Numbered from the stretch's first letter, positions 18,083 through 26,463 are shown. The stretch: DNA of 43,845 nt from Tsukamurella sp. M9C (GCF_020169415.1 NZ_JAIULG010000039.1:1-43845), one strand, 5' to 3'. The notes: generated by a model not told the origin, from the sequence alone. A program made the numbers and translations.

Positions 18083-19915
18083 TCACGGCCGGAGTTTCAG
18101 CCAGCGGTCCAGCACCACCAGCGCCTGTTCCGCGGGCTCCCCGTCCTCGGGCCGCAGCACCAGCTCGGGCCGTTCCGGCGCCTCGTAGGGCGCGCTGATC
18201 CCGGTGAACTCGGGGATCTCGCCGGCCCTCGCCTTGGCGTACATGCCCTTGGGGTCGCGCTGTTCGCACAGCTCGACGGGGGTGTCCACGAACACCTCCA
18301 CGAAGGGCAGGCCCGCCTCCTCGTGCTGCGCGCGGATCCGGTCCCGATCCTCGCGGTACGGGCTGATCAGGGAGGCGATCGCCACCGTCCCGGCGTCGGC
18401 GAGCAGCTGCGCGACGGCACCCACGCGCCGCACGTTCTCGGCCCGGTCGGCGGCGGAGAAGCCGAGGTCGGCGTTGAGGCCGTGCCGCAGGTTGTCGCCG
18501 TCGAGCCGGTACGCGGGCACGCCGCGCGCAACCAGCAGGCGCTCGAGCTCGCACGCCACCGTCGACTTGCCCGACGCGGAGAGCCCCGTCAGCCAGACGG
18601 TGCCGCCCCGCGTCGCGCGGTCCTCGCGCCGCACGGCCGCGCCGTGCCAGACGACAGCGGTCGACTTGAGGGTGGGGCCGGTGATCATCCCCGCGGCGAC
18701 GGTCTCGTTGGTCTGCGGATGCACCAGCACGAAGCTGCCGGTGGTCCGGTTGCGCCGGTACGGGTCGAACAGGACGGGGCGGCGCGCGGTGAGCTGCACC
18801 CGGCCGATGTCGTTGAGCCCGAGCTCGGCGGCGTCCTGATCGCGGTGCAGGGTGCTGGTGTCCAGCCGGTAGTCCAGCGCCTCCACCCGCACGGGCTCGG
18901 CGGTGTGGGCGTGCAGCATCCGGTACTCGGCGCCGACGGTGAGCTTCGCGGTGTCGGAGAACCAGCAGAGCGTCGTGTCGAGGTCCGTGGCGGACTGCGG
19001 GCGGTTCGCGGGCCGGCACAGCACGTCGCCGCGGCCCACGTCCAGGTGGTCCGCGAGCCGGACGCACGCGGCCTCCCCCGCCTCCAGCCGGTCGGCCTTC
19101 GCGCCGCCGGGCCGGTAGAGCTCGGCCACCGTCGTGGTGAAGCCCGACGGGAGCGCGACCACCTCGTCGCCGACCGCGAACGCCCCGGAGGCGACGGTGC
19201 CGGCGACGCCCCGGAAGTCGCTGTCGCGGGGCCGGATCACGTACTGGACCGGCAGGCGCGCGTCGATGAGGTTGCGGTCGCTCACCACGTGCACGTTCTC
19301 CAGGTGGTAGAGCAGCGACGGGCCGTCGTACCAGGGGGTGTTCGCCGAGCGCTCGGTGATGTTGTCGCCGAGCAGCGCGGAGACCGGGATGGCCTCCACG
19401 TCGTGCACCTCGAGCTTGGCCGCGAATTCGGCGAACTCGGCGCGGATGGCGTCGAACCGGGCGCGATCGAAGTCGACCAGGTCCATCTTGTTGACGCACA
19501 GCACGATGTGCTCGACGCCGAGGAGCGAGGTGAGGAAGGTGTGCCGGCGGGACTGCCGGGTGAGGCCGTGCCGGGCGTCGACGAGGATCAGCGCGACGTC
19601 GGCCGTCGACGCCCCGGTGACCATGTTGCGGGTGTACTGCTCGTGCCCGGGGGTGTCGGCGAGGATGAACTTCCGCGTGGCGGTGGCGAAGTAGCGGTGG
19701 GCGACGTCGATCGTGATGCCCTGTTCCCGCTCGGCCCGCAGGCCGTCGGTGAGCAGCGCCAGGTCGACGCCCTCCTCTCCCCGGGCGGCGGTGGTGGCGG
19801 CGACCGCGCTGAGCTGGTCCTCCAGCACGGACTTGGATTCGAAGAGCAGCCGTCCGATGAGCGTCGACTTGCCGTCGTCCACGCTGCCGGCCGTCGCGAT
19901 GCGCAGGATCTCCAT
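18083..19915 (-). CDS. cysNC: bifunctional sulfate adenylyltransferase subunit 1 / APS kinase CysNC
   Basis: The 610-residue fusion combines a CysN GTPase with a CysC kinase. The GTPase has [16 protein letters not shown] (P-loop at 10-17), [11 protein letters not shown] and VNKMD. From about residue 437 the APS kinase begins, with P-loop GLSASGKST (444-452), [11 protein letters not shown] and [12 protein letters not shown]. With CysD it forms APS from sulfate and ATP, driven by GTP, and then phosphorylates it to PAPS. The fusion is usual in mycobacteria. ATG 19915 shares one base with the cysD stop, so the two are coupled. PAPS can feed sulfate reduction or sulfotransferases; a sulfotransferase gene lies 4 kb away in a divergent operon with a shared promoter design. 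Confidence 0.95.
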   Translation of the reverse strand: MEILRIATAGSVDDGKSTLIGRLLFESKSVLEDQLSAVAATTAARGEEGVDLALLTDGLRAEREQGITIDVAHRYFATATRKFILADTPGHEQYTRNMVTGASTADVALILVDARHGLTRQSRRHTFLTSLLGVEHIVLCVNKMDLVDFDRARFDAIRAEFAEFAAKLEVHDVEAIPVSALLGDNITERSANTPWYDGPSLLYHLENVHVVSDRNLIDARLPVQYVIRPRDSDFRGVAGTVASGAFAVGDEVVALPSGFTTTVAELYRPGGAKADRLEAGEAACVRLADHLDVGRGDVLCRPANRPQSATDLDTTLCWFSDTAKLTVGAEYRMLHAHTAEPVRVEALDYRLDTSTLHRDQDAAELGLNDIGRVQLTARRPVLFDPYRRNRTTGSFVLVHPQTNETVAAGMITGPTLKSTAVVWHGAAVRREDRATRGGTVWLTGLSASGKSTVACELERLLVARGVPAYRLDGDNLRHGLNADLGFSAADRAENVRRVGAVAQLLADAGTVAIASLISPYREDRDRIRAQHEEAGLPFVEVFVDTPVELCEQRDPKGMYAKARAGEIPEFTGISAPYEAPERPELVLRPEDGEPAEQALVVLDRWLKLRP

Positions 19916-20829
19916 CAGAAGTACCCCTCTTTCTTCCTATCCTCCATGCCCGCCTCCGAGATCCGGTCGTCGGCGCGGGTCGCGCCGCGCTCGGTGATCC
20001 GGGTGGTGGCGACCTCGGCCACGACGGCGTCGGGGGTGGTGGCGTCCGATTCCACCGCGCCGGTGCAGGTCGCGTCGCCGACGGTGCGGAACCGCACGGT
20101 CCGGCGCTCGGGCGTCTCGCCGGGCAGGGGCGCGACGAGCGGCCCGGTGGACAGCAGCATCCCGTCGCGCTCGATCACCTCGCGCTCGTGCGCGTAGTAC
20201 AGCGCCGGCAGGGCGATCGCCTCGGCGGCGATGTACTGCCAGATGTCGAGCTCGGTCCAGTTCGAGAGCGGGAACACGCGGATGTGCTCGCCCTTCTGGT
20301 GCAGGCCGTTGAAGATGTTCCACAGCTCGGGGCGCTGCGCGCGGGGGTCCCACTGCCCGAAGCGGTCTCGGAAGCTGAAGATCCGCTCCTTGGCGCGGGC
20401 CTTGTCCTCGTCGCGGCGCGCCCCGCCGAAGGCGGCGTCGAAGCGGTGCTCGCCGAGGGTGCGCAGCAGCGTCGCGGTCTGCAGCCGGTTGCGGGTGGCG
20501 CCCGGGCCGGTGGGCTCGACGACGGCGCCGGAGTCGATGTCGTCCTGGACGCTGCCGACGACGAGCCGGAGCCCGCGGTCGGCGGCGAGTTCGTCGCGGA
20601 AGGCGAGGACCTCGTCGAAGTTGTGCCCGGTGTCGATGTGCAGCACCGGGAACGGGATCGCCGCGGGCCAGAAGGCCTTGGCGGCGAGGTGCACCATGAC
20701 CACCGAATCCTTGCCACCCGAGAACAGCAGCACGGGCCGCTCGAAGGTGGCCGCCACCTCACGGAAGACGTACACCGCCTCCGCCTCGAGGAGCCGCAGA
20801 TGATCCGCGGCGACCGTCGTCTCCACCAC
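19915..20829 (-). CDS. cysD: sulfate adenylyltransferase subunit 2 CysD
   Basis: The 304-residue protein belongs to the PAPS reductase/ATP pyrophosphatase fold, with PP-loop [36 protein letters not shown], and [23 protein letters not shown]. It activates sulfate with ATP in complex with CysN. The first of two adjacent GTG codons (20829) is chosen, with GGAGG five bases upstream; the second GTG is also possible. The last codons overlap cysNC. An 83-base gap separates it from the upstream, same-strand IclR gene and holds its own TTGACA promoter and operator-like dyads, so cysD-cysNC can be controlled separately from the regulator gene. Confidence 0.94.
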   Translation of the reverse strand: MVETTVAADHLRLLEAEAVYVFREVAATFERPVLLFSGGKDSVVMVHLAAKAFWPAAIPFPVLHIDTGHNFDEVLAFRDELAADRGLRLVVGSVQDDIDSGAVVEPTGPGATRNRLQTATLLRTLGEHRFDAAFGGARRDEDKARAKERIFSFRDRFGQWDPRAQRPELWNIFNGLHQKGEHIRVFPLSNWTELDIWQYIAAEAIALPALYYAHEREVIERDGMLLSTGPLVAPLPGETPERRTVRFRTVGDATCTGAVESDATTPDAVVAEVATTRITERGATRADDRISEAGMEDRKKEGYF

Positions 20830-20839
20830 TCCAACCTCC

Positions 20840-20866
20840 GGTTCATATTTGGACCATTGCGGTCCA
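20840..20866 (-). promoter_or_regulatory. operator-like dyads upstream of cysD (putative IclR sites)
   Basis: Two dyads overlap. Read on the minus strand, TGGTCCA-AATA-TGAACC covers 20856-20840 as an imperfect inverted repeat. TGGACC-GCAAT-GGTCCA covers 20866-20850 as a perfect one with six-base arms. The 24 bases from 20863 to 20840 match 19 of 24 positions before the divergent DUF1214 gene. The block ends 10 bases before the cysD GTG, just ahead of its ribosome-binding site, consistent with repression. Confidence 0.65.
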
Positions 20867-20878
20867 TTCTTGTTCCGA

Positions 20879-20908
20879 AGATTAGAACCTGTTCTCGCCG
20901 ACTGTCAA
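20879..20908 (-). promoter_or_regulatory. cysD promoter with GAACAGGTTCTA box
   Basis: On the minus strand TTGACA (20908-20903) and TAATCT (20884-20879) are 18 bases apart. Between them, AGAAC-AG-GTTCT (20895-20884) forms an inverted repeat; the 12 bases GAACAGGTTCTA recur exactly before the DUF1214 gene. Confidence 0.6.
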
Positions 20909-20912
20909 CACC

Positions 20913-21833
20913 TCAGCGCCGCGGCTTGCTACCCCCGATCCGGACGGTGATCCGGTCGGCGGCGGCGACGAGCGCGGCCGCCCGCTCCGCGATCCCCCGT
21001 TCGTCGAGCTCGGCGCTCACGTAGATGCTCGCGACCATCGCCTGCGCGCCGTCGCCGTCGAAGACCGGCGCCGAGATCACGCTGACGTTCTGCGCCGCGC
21101 CACCGTCTTCCGCCTCGCCCCGCAGGTGAACACGGTCGCCGATGCCCGCGACGACCTCCCCGATCAGAGCCCGCAGCTCCGCGGGGATGTCGCCGGGCAC
21201 GCCGGCCATGAGCCGGTACAGCTGCTGCCCCGCGGGGGTGAGCAACTCGACGAGGTAGCCGTCGGCACGGCAGGTCTCGATGACGCGGGCGAGCCGGTCG
21301 CCGTCGGCGCGGACGTGATCACGCGCGAGCCACCGCTCCAGCCGGCCGGTGCGGTCCCAGAGCACGTACATGAGCCCGATCGGCGGGGTGAACGGGTAGC
21401 TGTCGCCGACCGTGACCATCGCCGGGCGCCCCGGGTCGACGGCCACGTCGAGCACCGTCACCCGGTCGCCGACGACGCCCGACAGCGAGACCGGGTGCCC
21501 GAAGGCCTCCCACAGCCCGGCGAGCACGTCGCCGCCCGCGGGGTCGGCCCGCAGCGAGGTACGAGCGGCCCGCCCGAGGGGGATCAGCGCCGGCCCGAGA
21601 CGGTAGGTCTTGTCCCGGTCGTCCCGGATCAGATATCCCGATTCGACCAGCGTGGCGGCGATCCCGAGGCAGGTCGGCTTGCTCAGGCCCACCCGCCGCG
21701 CGAGCTCCGAGATGCCGAACCGCTCCCGCTCGTGCCGCGAGAGGAAGTCGAGCACCGCCACCACGCGCTCGGTGGGCGGCGAGGTCCGCCCCGCCGCCAC
21801 GGCCCGCTCCGCCGATTCCACCGACTCCGTCAT
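20913..21833 (-). CDS. IclR family transcriptional regulator
   Basis: A 306-residue one-component regulator. The winged helix-turn-helix covers about residues 20-75 (ERVVAVLDFLSRHERERFGISELARRVGLSKPTCLGIAATLVESGYL). The IclR effector domain (GAF-like) follows, with GPALIPLGRAARTSLRADPAG and later VSVISAPVFDGDGAQAMVASIYVSAELDERGI. The ligand is unknown. I chose ATG 21833 because AAGGAG ends five bases before it; the GTG at 21839 would overlap that site. It is divergent from the DUF1214-SDR-sulfotransferase operon and upstream of cysD-cysNC on the same strand. Matching dyads before both operons make it the obvious candidate regulator of both. Confidence 0.9.
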   Translation of the reverse strand: MTESVESAERAVAAGRTSPPTERVVAVLDFLSRHERERFGISELARRVGLSKPTCLGIAATLVESGYLIRDDRDKTYRLGPALIPLGRAARTSLRADPAGGDVLAGLWEAFGHPVSLSGVVGDRVTVLDVAVDPGRPAMVTVGDSYPFTPPIGLMYVLWDRTGRLERWLARDHVRADGDRLARVIETCRADGYLVELLTPAGQQLYRLMAGVPGDIPAELRALIGEVVAGIGDRVHLRGEAEDGGAAQNVSVISAPVFDGDGAQAMVASIYVSAELDERGIAERAAALVAAADRITVRIGGSKPRR

Positions 21834-21842
21834 CGCCACTCC

Positions 21843-21872
21843 TTGACACTCGCCGACACCTGCGCCTACGGT
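21843..21872 (+). promoter_or_regulatory. promoter of the DUF1214-SDR-sulfotransferase operon
   Basis: TTGACA at 21843-21848 and TACGGT at 21867-21872 are separated by 18 bases, the same spacing as the cysD promoter. The bases after the -35 (CTCGCCGA here, GTCGGCGA before cysD) are also alike. Confidence 0.55.
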
Positions 21873-21875
21873 CTG

Positions 21876-21911
21876 GAACAGGTTCTACCACATTGGTCCA
21901 CATTTGTACCA
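21876..21911 (+). promoter_or_regulatory. operator-like boxes upstream of the DUF1214 gene (putative IclR sites)
   Basis: GAACAGGTTCTA (21876-21887) is an exact copy of the cysD box. It is followed by the dyad TGGTCCA-CATT-TGTACCA (21894-21911). The 24 bases 21887-21910 match 19 of 24 at cysD. Both boxes lie downstream of the -10, around the expected transcription start, which suggests repression. Confidence 0.65.
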
Positions 21912-21925
21912 CTATCGGAGGTGGG

Positions 21926-23092
21926 ATGTACAGCGATCCGCTCGTCGCGGCGATCACCGAGGCCGAGGGCCTCGTCGCCGCGGCACCGCACATCGAGACC
22001 GAGGCCGACCTGCTGGAGGGGCTGCAGTACCTCGCGCAGGGCGTGGCGGCCTGCGTGCACGGCGCCTTCCACTTCGACAAGGACCACCCGTTCCTGCTCA
22101 GCGGCACGGGGCCGTTCACGAAGATGGGCCTCGACAACCCGGACACGCTGTACTTCGGTGCGCGGGTCGACGGCGCGCACGAGTACGTGGTCACCGGCCG
22201 CCGCGGCACCACGTGCGACGTCAGCTTCCAGGTGCTGGGCGGCGGCGAGTACACCGACGACAACGTGCCGGCCAGCACCGTCGCCTTCGACGACCGCGAG
22301 CTGAACGTCGACGCCGACGGCCGGTTCGAGGTCCGCTTCGGCCCGGGCGAGGCCGTCCCCGGCTCCTACTACCGGCTACCTCCCGGCAAGGCGCAGTTGG
22401 TGATCCGCGAGGTCTTCGACGACTGGTCGGCGGAGCGCAGCACCTTCGCCATCGCGCGCGCCGATACCGCGGGCACCGCCCCGCCCCCGGTCACCCCCGA
22501 GCTCATGGCCAAGCGCTACGCCGCCGCGGGCAAGCAGCTGGTGAACCGCGTGAAGACCTGGCTTCAGTTCCCCAAGTGGTTCTACGACCCGCTCCCGGTG
22601 AACACGCTGACGGCGCCGCGGCTCACGCCCGGCGGCCTCGCCACCCAGTTCTCGTCGGTCGGGCACTACGACCTCGCCGACGACCAGGCGCTGATCATCA
22701 CGGTCCCCCGCGGCGACGCGCCGTACCTGGGCTTCCAGCTCGGCAGCCTCTGGTACATCTCCCTCGACTACATCCACCACCAGACCTCGCTCAACGGGTC
22801 TCAGGCACAGGTGGACCCGGACGGCATGATCCGGATCGTGGTGTCGAACAACGATCCCGGCGTCGCCAACTGGATCGAGACGCTCGGGCACCGCCGGGGC
22901 TACCTCCAGTTCCGCTGGCAGCGCACCGCTTCCCCGCTCACCGCCGCCGACGGCCCCACCGCGCAGGTGGTCCCGCTCGCGGAGGTCGCGCAGCACCTCC
23001 CCCACCACGCGGCCAACCGCATCGAGGGCGCCGCGTGGCGCGCCCGCATCGCGGAGCGCGCGCGGCTCATCGGCGAAAGGATGGTCGGCTGA
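21926..23092 (+). CDS. DUF1214 domain protein of the sulfotransferase operon
   Basis: The 388-residue protein ends in a DUF1214-type region: FQLGSLWYISLDYIHHQTSLNGSQA (about 271-295), then GMIRIVVSNNDPGVANWIETLGHRRGYLQFRW. The N-terminal half (YLAQGVAACVHGAFHFDKDHPFL, YFGARVDGAHEYVVTGRRG) resembles other actinobacterial DUF1214 proteins found beside SDR and sulfotransferase genes. No enzymatic activity is established and there is no signal peptide or membrane segment, so it should be cytosolic. ATG 21926 follows GGAGGTGGG directly. It is the first gene of a tight operon: its stop shares a base with the next start. Its promoter and operators resemble those of cysD. Confidence 0.8.
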   Translation: MYSDPLVAAITEAEGLVAAAPHIETEADLLEGLQYLAQGVAACVHGAFHFDKDHPFLLSGTGPFTKMGLDNPDTLYFGARVDGAHEYVVTGRRGTTCDVSFQVLGGGEYTDDNVPASTVAFDDRELNVDADGRFEVRFGPGEAVPGSYYRLPPGKAQLVIREVFDDWSAERSTFAIARADTAGTAPPPVTPELMAKRYAAAGKQLVNRVKTWLQFPKWFYDPLPVNTLTAPRLTPGGLATQFSSVGHYDLADDQALIITVPRGDAPYLGFQLGSLWYISLDYIHHQTSLNGSQAQVDPDGMIRIVVSNNDPGVANWIETLGHRRGYLQFRWQRTASPLTAADGPTAQVVPLAEVAQHLPHHAANRIEGAAWRARIAERARLIGERMVG

Positions 23093-23871
23093 TGGCCGGA
23101 CTGGGCCTGGACGGCAGGGTCGTCGTCATCGCGGGGGCGGGGCCGGCCCTCGGCGCCGTGCTCGCCCGACGGTTCGCGGACGAGGCCGCGCAGGTCGTGC
23201 TCGTCGCGCGGACAGCGGAACGCCTCGAAGCGATGGCCGCTGAGATCGACGGTGCCGTCGCGATCCCCGCGGACATCACCGACGAGGACTCGCTCGCCGC
23301 GCTGGCGACGCAGGTCCAGGAGCGCTTCGGCCGGGTCGACGCGGTGGTCAACAACGCGTTCACGTACCCGTCGATGCAGCGCCTGGTGAAGACCGATCCC
23401 GCGCACATCCTGCAGAGCGTCGACCTCATGGCGCTCGGCGCGCTGCGCACCGTGCTCGCCTTCCGCGAGGCCCTGGCCGCCGCGGACGGCGGCGGCGCCG
23501 TGGTCAACGTGAACTCGATGGTGATCCGCCACTCCGACCTGCGCTACGGCGGCTACAAGGCCGGGAAGACGGCGCAGCTCGCGCTCGCGCAGTCGCTCGC
23601 CACCGAGCTCGGCCCCGAGGGCATCCGGATCAATTCCGTGGTGCCGGGCTGGATCTGGGGCGACACGCTCAAGGCCTACTTCGAGTACCGCGCCAGCACC
23701 AAGGGCGTCACGGTCGAGGAGGACTACGCCGACGCGGCGAAGAACTCCGACCTGCGGCGCCTGCCCACCGAGGACGAGGTGGCCTCGGCCGTCCTGTTCC
23801 TCGCCTCACCCCGCGCGTCCGGCATCACCGGCCAGACGCTCGACGTCAACTGCGGAGAGTTCCATGTCTGA
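23092..23871 (+). CDS. short-chain dehydrogenase/reductase of the sulfotransferase operon
   Basis: A 259-residue classical SDR: the nucleotide loop is AGAGPALGAVLARRF near the start (variant of TGxxxGxG), then VDAVVNNAFTYPS where most members have NNAG, NVNSMVIRHSDL with the catalytic Ser, YKAGK as the YxxxK pair, and INSVVPGWIWGDTL. The C-terminus is typical (GITGQTLDVNCGEF). It probably oxidises or reduces an alcohol/ketone on the molecule handled by the neighbouring sulfotransferase, for example exposing a hydroxyl for sulfonation; that is inference from context. ATG 23092 shares its A with the preceding stop, and its end overlaps the sulfotransferase start by eight bases, so the three genes are coupled. 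Confidence 0.87.
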   Translation: MAGLGLDGRVVVIAGAGPALGAVLARRFADEAAQVVLVARTAERLEAMAAEIDGAVAIPADITDEDSLAALATQVQERFGRVDAVVNNAFTYPSMQRLVKTDPAHILQSVDLMALGALRTVLAFREALAAADGGGAVVNVNSMVIRHSDLRYGGYKAGKTAQLALAQSLATELGPEGIRINSVVPGWIWGDTLKAYFEYRASTKGVTVEEDYADAAKNSDLRRLPTEDEVASAVLFLASPRASGITGQTLDVNCGEFHV

Positions 23872-25021
23872 GATCACCACGTCCGTCGGCACGGTCGACG
23901 ATCTGCACGAGTCCGCGATGCGGCGCACCGGGCTGAGCGACTTCGGCGACCCGTCGGACGGCTATCGCGAGGCCCTGCAGGTCCTGCTGGACTCCTACCG
24001 CGACGAAGCGGCGCTCACCGAGCTCGGCTCGAAGCTCTCGCGCGTCTTCCTCCGGGGCGCGCTCTCCGCGCGCCTCATCAGCGAGGCGGCGTTCGCGGCG
24101 AACCCCGGCCACGCCGACGTCGCCGTCGAGCGGCCGATGTTCGTCACCGGCCTCCCCCGCTCCGGCACGACGGCCCTGCACCGCCTGCTCGACGCGGACC
24201 CCGGCAATCAGGGCCTGCAGATGTGGCTGGCGGAGGTCCCGCAGCCGCGACCCCCGCGCGCGACCTGGGCGGAGAACCCCGTCTACAAGCTCCTCGACGA
24301 GCAGTACGCACAGCACCACACCGAGCACCCCGAATTCATGGGGCTGCACTACATGTCGGCGTCGGAGGTCGAGGAGTGCTGGCAGCTGCTGCGCCAGTCC
24401 GTGCACTCCGTCTCCTACGAGTGCCTCGCCCACGTCCCGTCGTACGCGGCCTGGCTGGCCGAGCAGGACTGGACGCCCGCGTACCGCCGGCACAAGCGGA
24501 ACCTGCAGCTGATCGGCATGAACGATCCCGGCAAGCGGTGGGTGCTCAAGAACCCGAGCCACCTCTTCGCGCTCGACGCGGTCCTCGAGGTGTACCCGGA
24601 CGCCCTGATCGTCCAGTGCCACCGGCCGGCCGAGACGATCATCGCCTCCGTCTGCTCGCTCGCGCAACACGCGACCGAGGGCTGGTCGACGGCCTTCACC
24701 GGCGCGACCATCGGCGCCGATCAGCTCGACACCTGGGCGCGCGGGCTCGACGCCTTCGACGAGGCCCGCGCCCGGCACACCGCCGACGGCCGCGGCGATC
24801 AGTTCGTGGACGTGGACTACCCCGACCTGGTCGCCGACCCGCTCGGCACCGTCGGGAACATCTACGAGGGGTTCGGGCTGGAGCTGACCGATGATGCGCG
24901 GCAGTCGATGTCGGCGATGCACGACGCCAGCCGCTCCGGCGCCCGCCGCCCCAACCACACCTACTCGCTCGAGGACTACGGCCTCACGGAGGATGCGGTC
25001 CGCGCGCGCTTCGCCCGCTGA
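23864..25021 (+). CDS. sulfotransferase family protein (Sulfotransfer_3-like)
   Basis: The 385-residue cytosolic protein has the PAPS 5'-phosphate loop FVTGLPRSGTTALHRLL (PRSGTT at 98-103) and the 3'-phosphate region QCHRPAETIIASVCSL. RWVLKNPSHLFALDAV between them and VDVDYPDLVADPLGTVGNIYEGFG after them are typical of PF13469 proteins in mycobacteria and related genera. It should move a sulfonate from PAPS to a hydroxyl of a small molecule or lipid; the acceptor is unknown. It ends an operon with a DUF1214 protein and an SDR, next to an IclR regulator and the PAPS-making cysD-cysNC genes. A perfect 22-bp inverted repeat begins four bases behind the stop. Confidence 0.88.
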   Translation: MSEITTSVGTVDDLHESAMRRTGLSDFGDPSDGYREALQVLLDSYRDEAALTELGSKLSRVFLRGALSARLISEAAFAANPGHADVAVERPMFVTGLPRSGTTALHRLLDADPGNQGLQMWLAEVPQPRPPRATWAENPVYKLLDEQYAQHHTEHPEFMGLHYMSASEVEECWQLLRQSVHSVSYECLAHVPSYAAWLAEQDWTPAYRRHKRNLQLIGMNDPGKRWVLKNPSHLFALDAVLEVYPDALIVQCHRPAETIIASVCSLAQHATEGWSTAFTGATIGADQLDTWARGLDAFDEARARHTADGRGDQFVDVDYPDLVADPLGTVGNIYEGFGLELTDDARQSMSAMHDASRSGARRPNHTYSLEDYGLTEDAVRARFAR

Positions 25022-25024
25022 CGC

Positions 25025-25085
25025 AATTGAACGACGTTTTGGAGAGCGAACCCGCAGGTCGGACTCTCCAAAACGTCGTTCAATT
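25025..25085. repeat. perfect 22-bp inverted repeat, probable bidirectional terminator
   Basis: Left arm 25025-25046 (starting AATTGAACGA, ending TTTTGGAGAG) is exactly complementary to the right arm 25064-25085, with a 17-base loop. The arms are about 41% GC in a region otherwise near 70%. It fills the gap between the converging sulfotransferase and dctA genes. No T-run follows either arm, so factor-independent termination is likely but not certain; a dispersed repeat element is the alternative. Confidence 0.75.
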
Positions 25086-25096
25086 CAGGCGTTGTG

Positions 25097-26443
25097 TCAG
25101 TGCGCGGCGGCGACCTTCGCGTCCGGGGCGGGCGGGGCCTCGGTGCCGTGGTCGTCGACCATCGTCGCCTCGTCGAACGGGTCCTGCTTGTCGAGCACGC
25201 GCTGGGTCTGCGCCAGGTCGACGGTGGACGTCCACTTGCCGATCAGCAGCGTGGCGATCGCATTGCCGGAGAAGTTGGTGAGCGCGCGGGCCTCCGACAT
25301 GAACCGGTCGATGCCGACGATGACGCTGACGCCGCCGAGCAGCTCCGGGCGGTGGCTCTGCAGGCCGCCGGCCAGGGTCGCGAGGCCGGCGCCGGTGACG
25401 CCAGCGGCGCCCTTCGAGGCGATCATCATGAACAGCAGCAGCGAGAACTGCTCCGCGTAGCTCAGCGGCGAGCCCATCGCGTCGGCGATGAACAGCGAGG
25501 CCATGGTCAGGTAGATCGCGGTGCCGTCGAGGTTGAACGAGTAGCCGGTGGGCACCACGATGCCGACGGTGGTCTTCTCGACGCCCGCGTGCTCCATCTT
25601 GGCGATGAGCCGGGGCAGGGCCGACTCGCTCGACGACGTCGCGACGATGAGCAGGTACTCGCGGCCCAGGTAGCGGGCGAGCTTGAACACCGAGAGGCCC
25701 GTCACGAGGCGCAGCAGCGTCCCGAGCACCACGAAGACGAACAGCGCGCAGGTGATGTAGAAGGCGAGCATCAGCCAGCCGAGCTGGATGACGGCGTCGA
25801 AGCCCGTCGCCCCGACCACGGCCGCCATCGCCCCGAAGGCGCCCACGGGAGCGAGCCACAGCACCATCACGAGCACGCGGAAGACCAGCTTCTGCAGCAC
25901 GCCGATCGCGCGCACCACTGGCTCGCCCGCGGGGCCCATGGCCTGCAGCGCGAAGCCCACCAGAAGCGCCACGAAGAGCGCCTGCAGCACGCTGCCGGCG
26001 GTGAGCGCCGAGAACAGCGTCTCGGGCACGATGCCCTGGATGAAGCCCCAGGTGCCGCCGGCGGCGTGCGCCTGGTCCGCGTACTTCGCGCCGACGGCCG
26101 GGTCGGCGTGGATGCCGAGGCCGGTGCCCGGCTTGAGCAGATTGCCGACGACGATGCCGATGCCGAGCGCGAAGGTCGACATGCCGATGAAGTAGCCGAG
26201 CGCGAGGCCGCCGATCTTGCCGACGCTGGCCGCGGCCCGCACGGAACCGATGCCGAGCACGATGGTGCAGAAGATCACCGGGCTGATCATCATCTTGATC
26301 AGGCTGACGAAGAGGTCGCCGAGGGGTTTGAGCCCCTTGCCGAACTCGGGGGCCACCAGGCCCACGATCACGCCGGCCACCACGGCGATGATCACCGCGA
26401 TGTAGAGCCAGTGCGTCCGGTCGCGTTTTCCTTGAGCCGCCAC
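25097..26443 (-). CDS. dctA: C4-dicarboxylate:cation symporter DctA
   Basis: The 448-residue membrane protein belongs to the dicarboxylate/amino acid:cation symporter family. It has LKPLGDLFVSLIKMMISPVIFCTIVLGI, the serine-rich loop ATSSSESALPRLIAKMEHAG, and TGYSFNLDGTAIYLTMASLFIADA, then FMMIASKGAAGVTGAG. These fit DctA more than glutamate carriers, so succinate, fumarate or malate uptake is expected. GTG 26443 is chosen because AAGGAGGA stands just before it; the frame runs 23 codons further upstream without support. It is divergent from a DcuS/CitA-like two-component system that probably induces it, and a 10-base tandem repeat lies between them. Confidence 0.92.
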   Translation of the reverse strand: MAAQGKRDRTHWLYIAVIIAVVAGVIVGLVAPEFGKGLKPLGDLFVSLIKMMISPVIFCTIVLGIGSVRAAASVGKIGGLALGYFIGMSTFALGIGIVVGNLLKPGTGLGIHADPAVGAKYADQAHAAGGTWGFIQGIVPETLFSALTAGSVLQALFVALLVGFALQAMGPAGEPVVRAIGVLQKLVFRVLVMVLWLAPVGAFGAMAAVVGATGFDAVIQLGWLMLAFYITCALFVFVVLGTLLRLVTGLSVFKLARYLGREYLLIVATSSSESALPRLIAKMEHAGVEKTTVGIVVPTGYSFNLDGTAIYLTMASLFIADAMGSPLSYAEQFSLLLFMMIASKGAAGVTGAGLATLAGGLQSHRPELLGGVSVIVGIDRFMSEARALTNFSGNAIATLLIGKWTSTVDLAQTQRVLDKQDPFDEATMVDDHGTEAPPAPDAKVAAAH

Positions 26444-26463
26444 GGCGTCCTCCTTGATCGATG

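Noticed and set aside
25025-25085. Inverted repeat as the ends of an insertion sequence or a CRISPR unit
   Set aside because: No transposase, target-site duplication or spacer array is present; the whole element is 61 bases long and fills a convergent gap.
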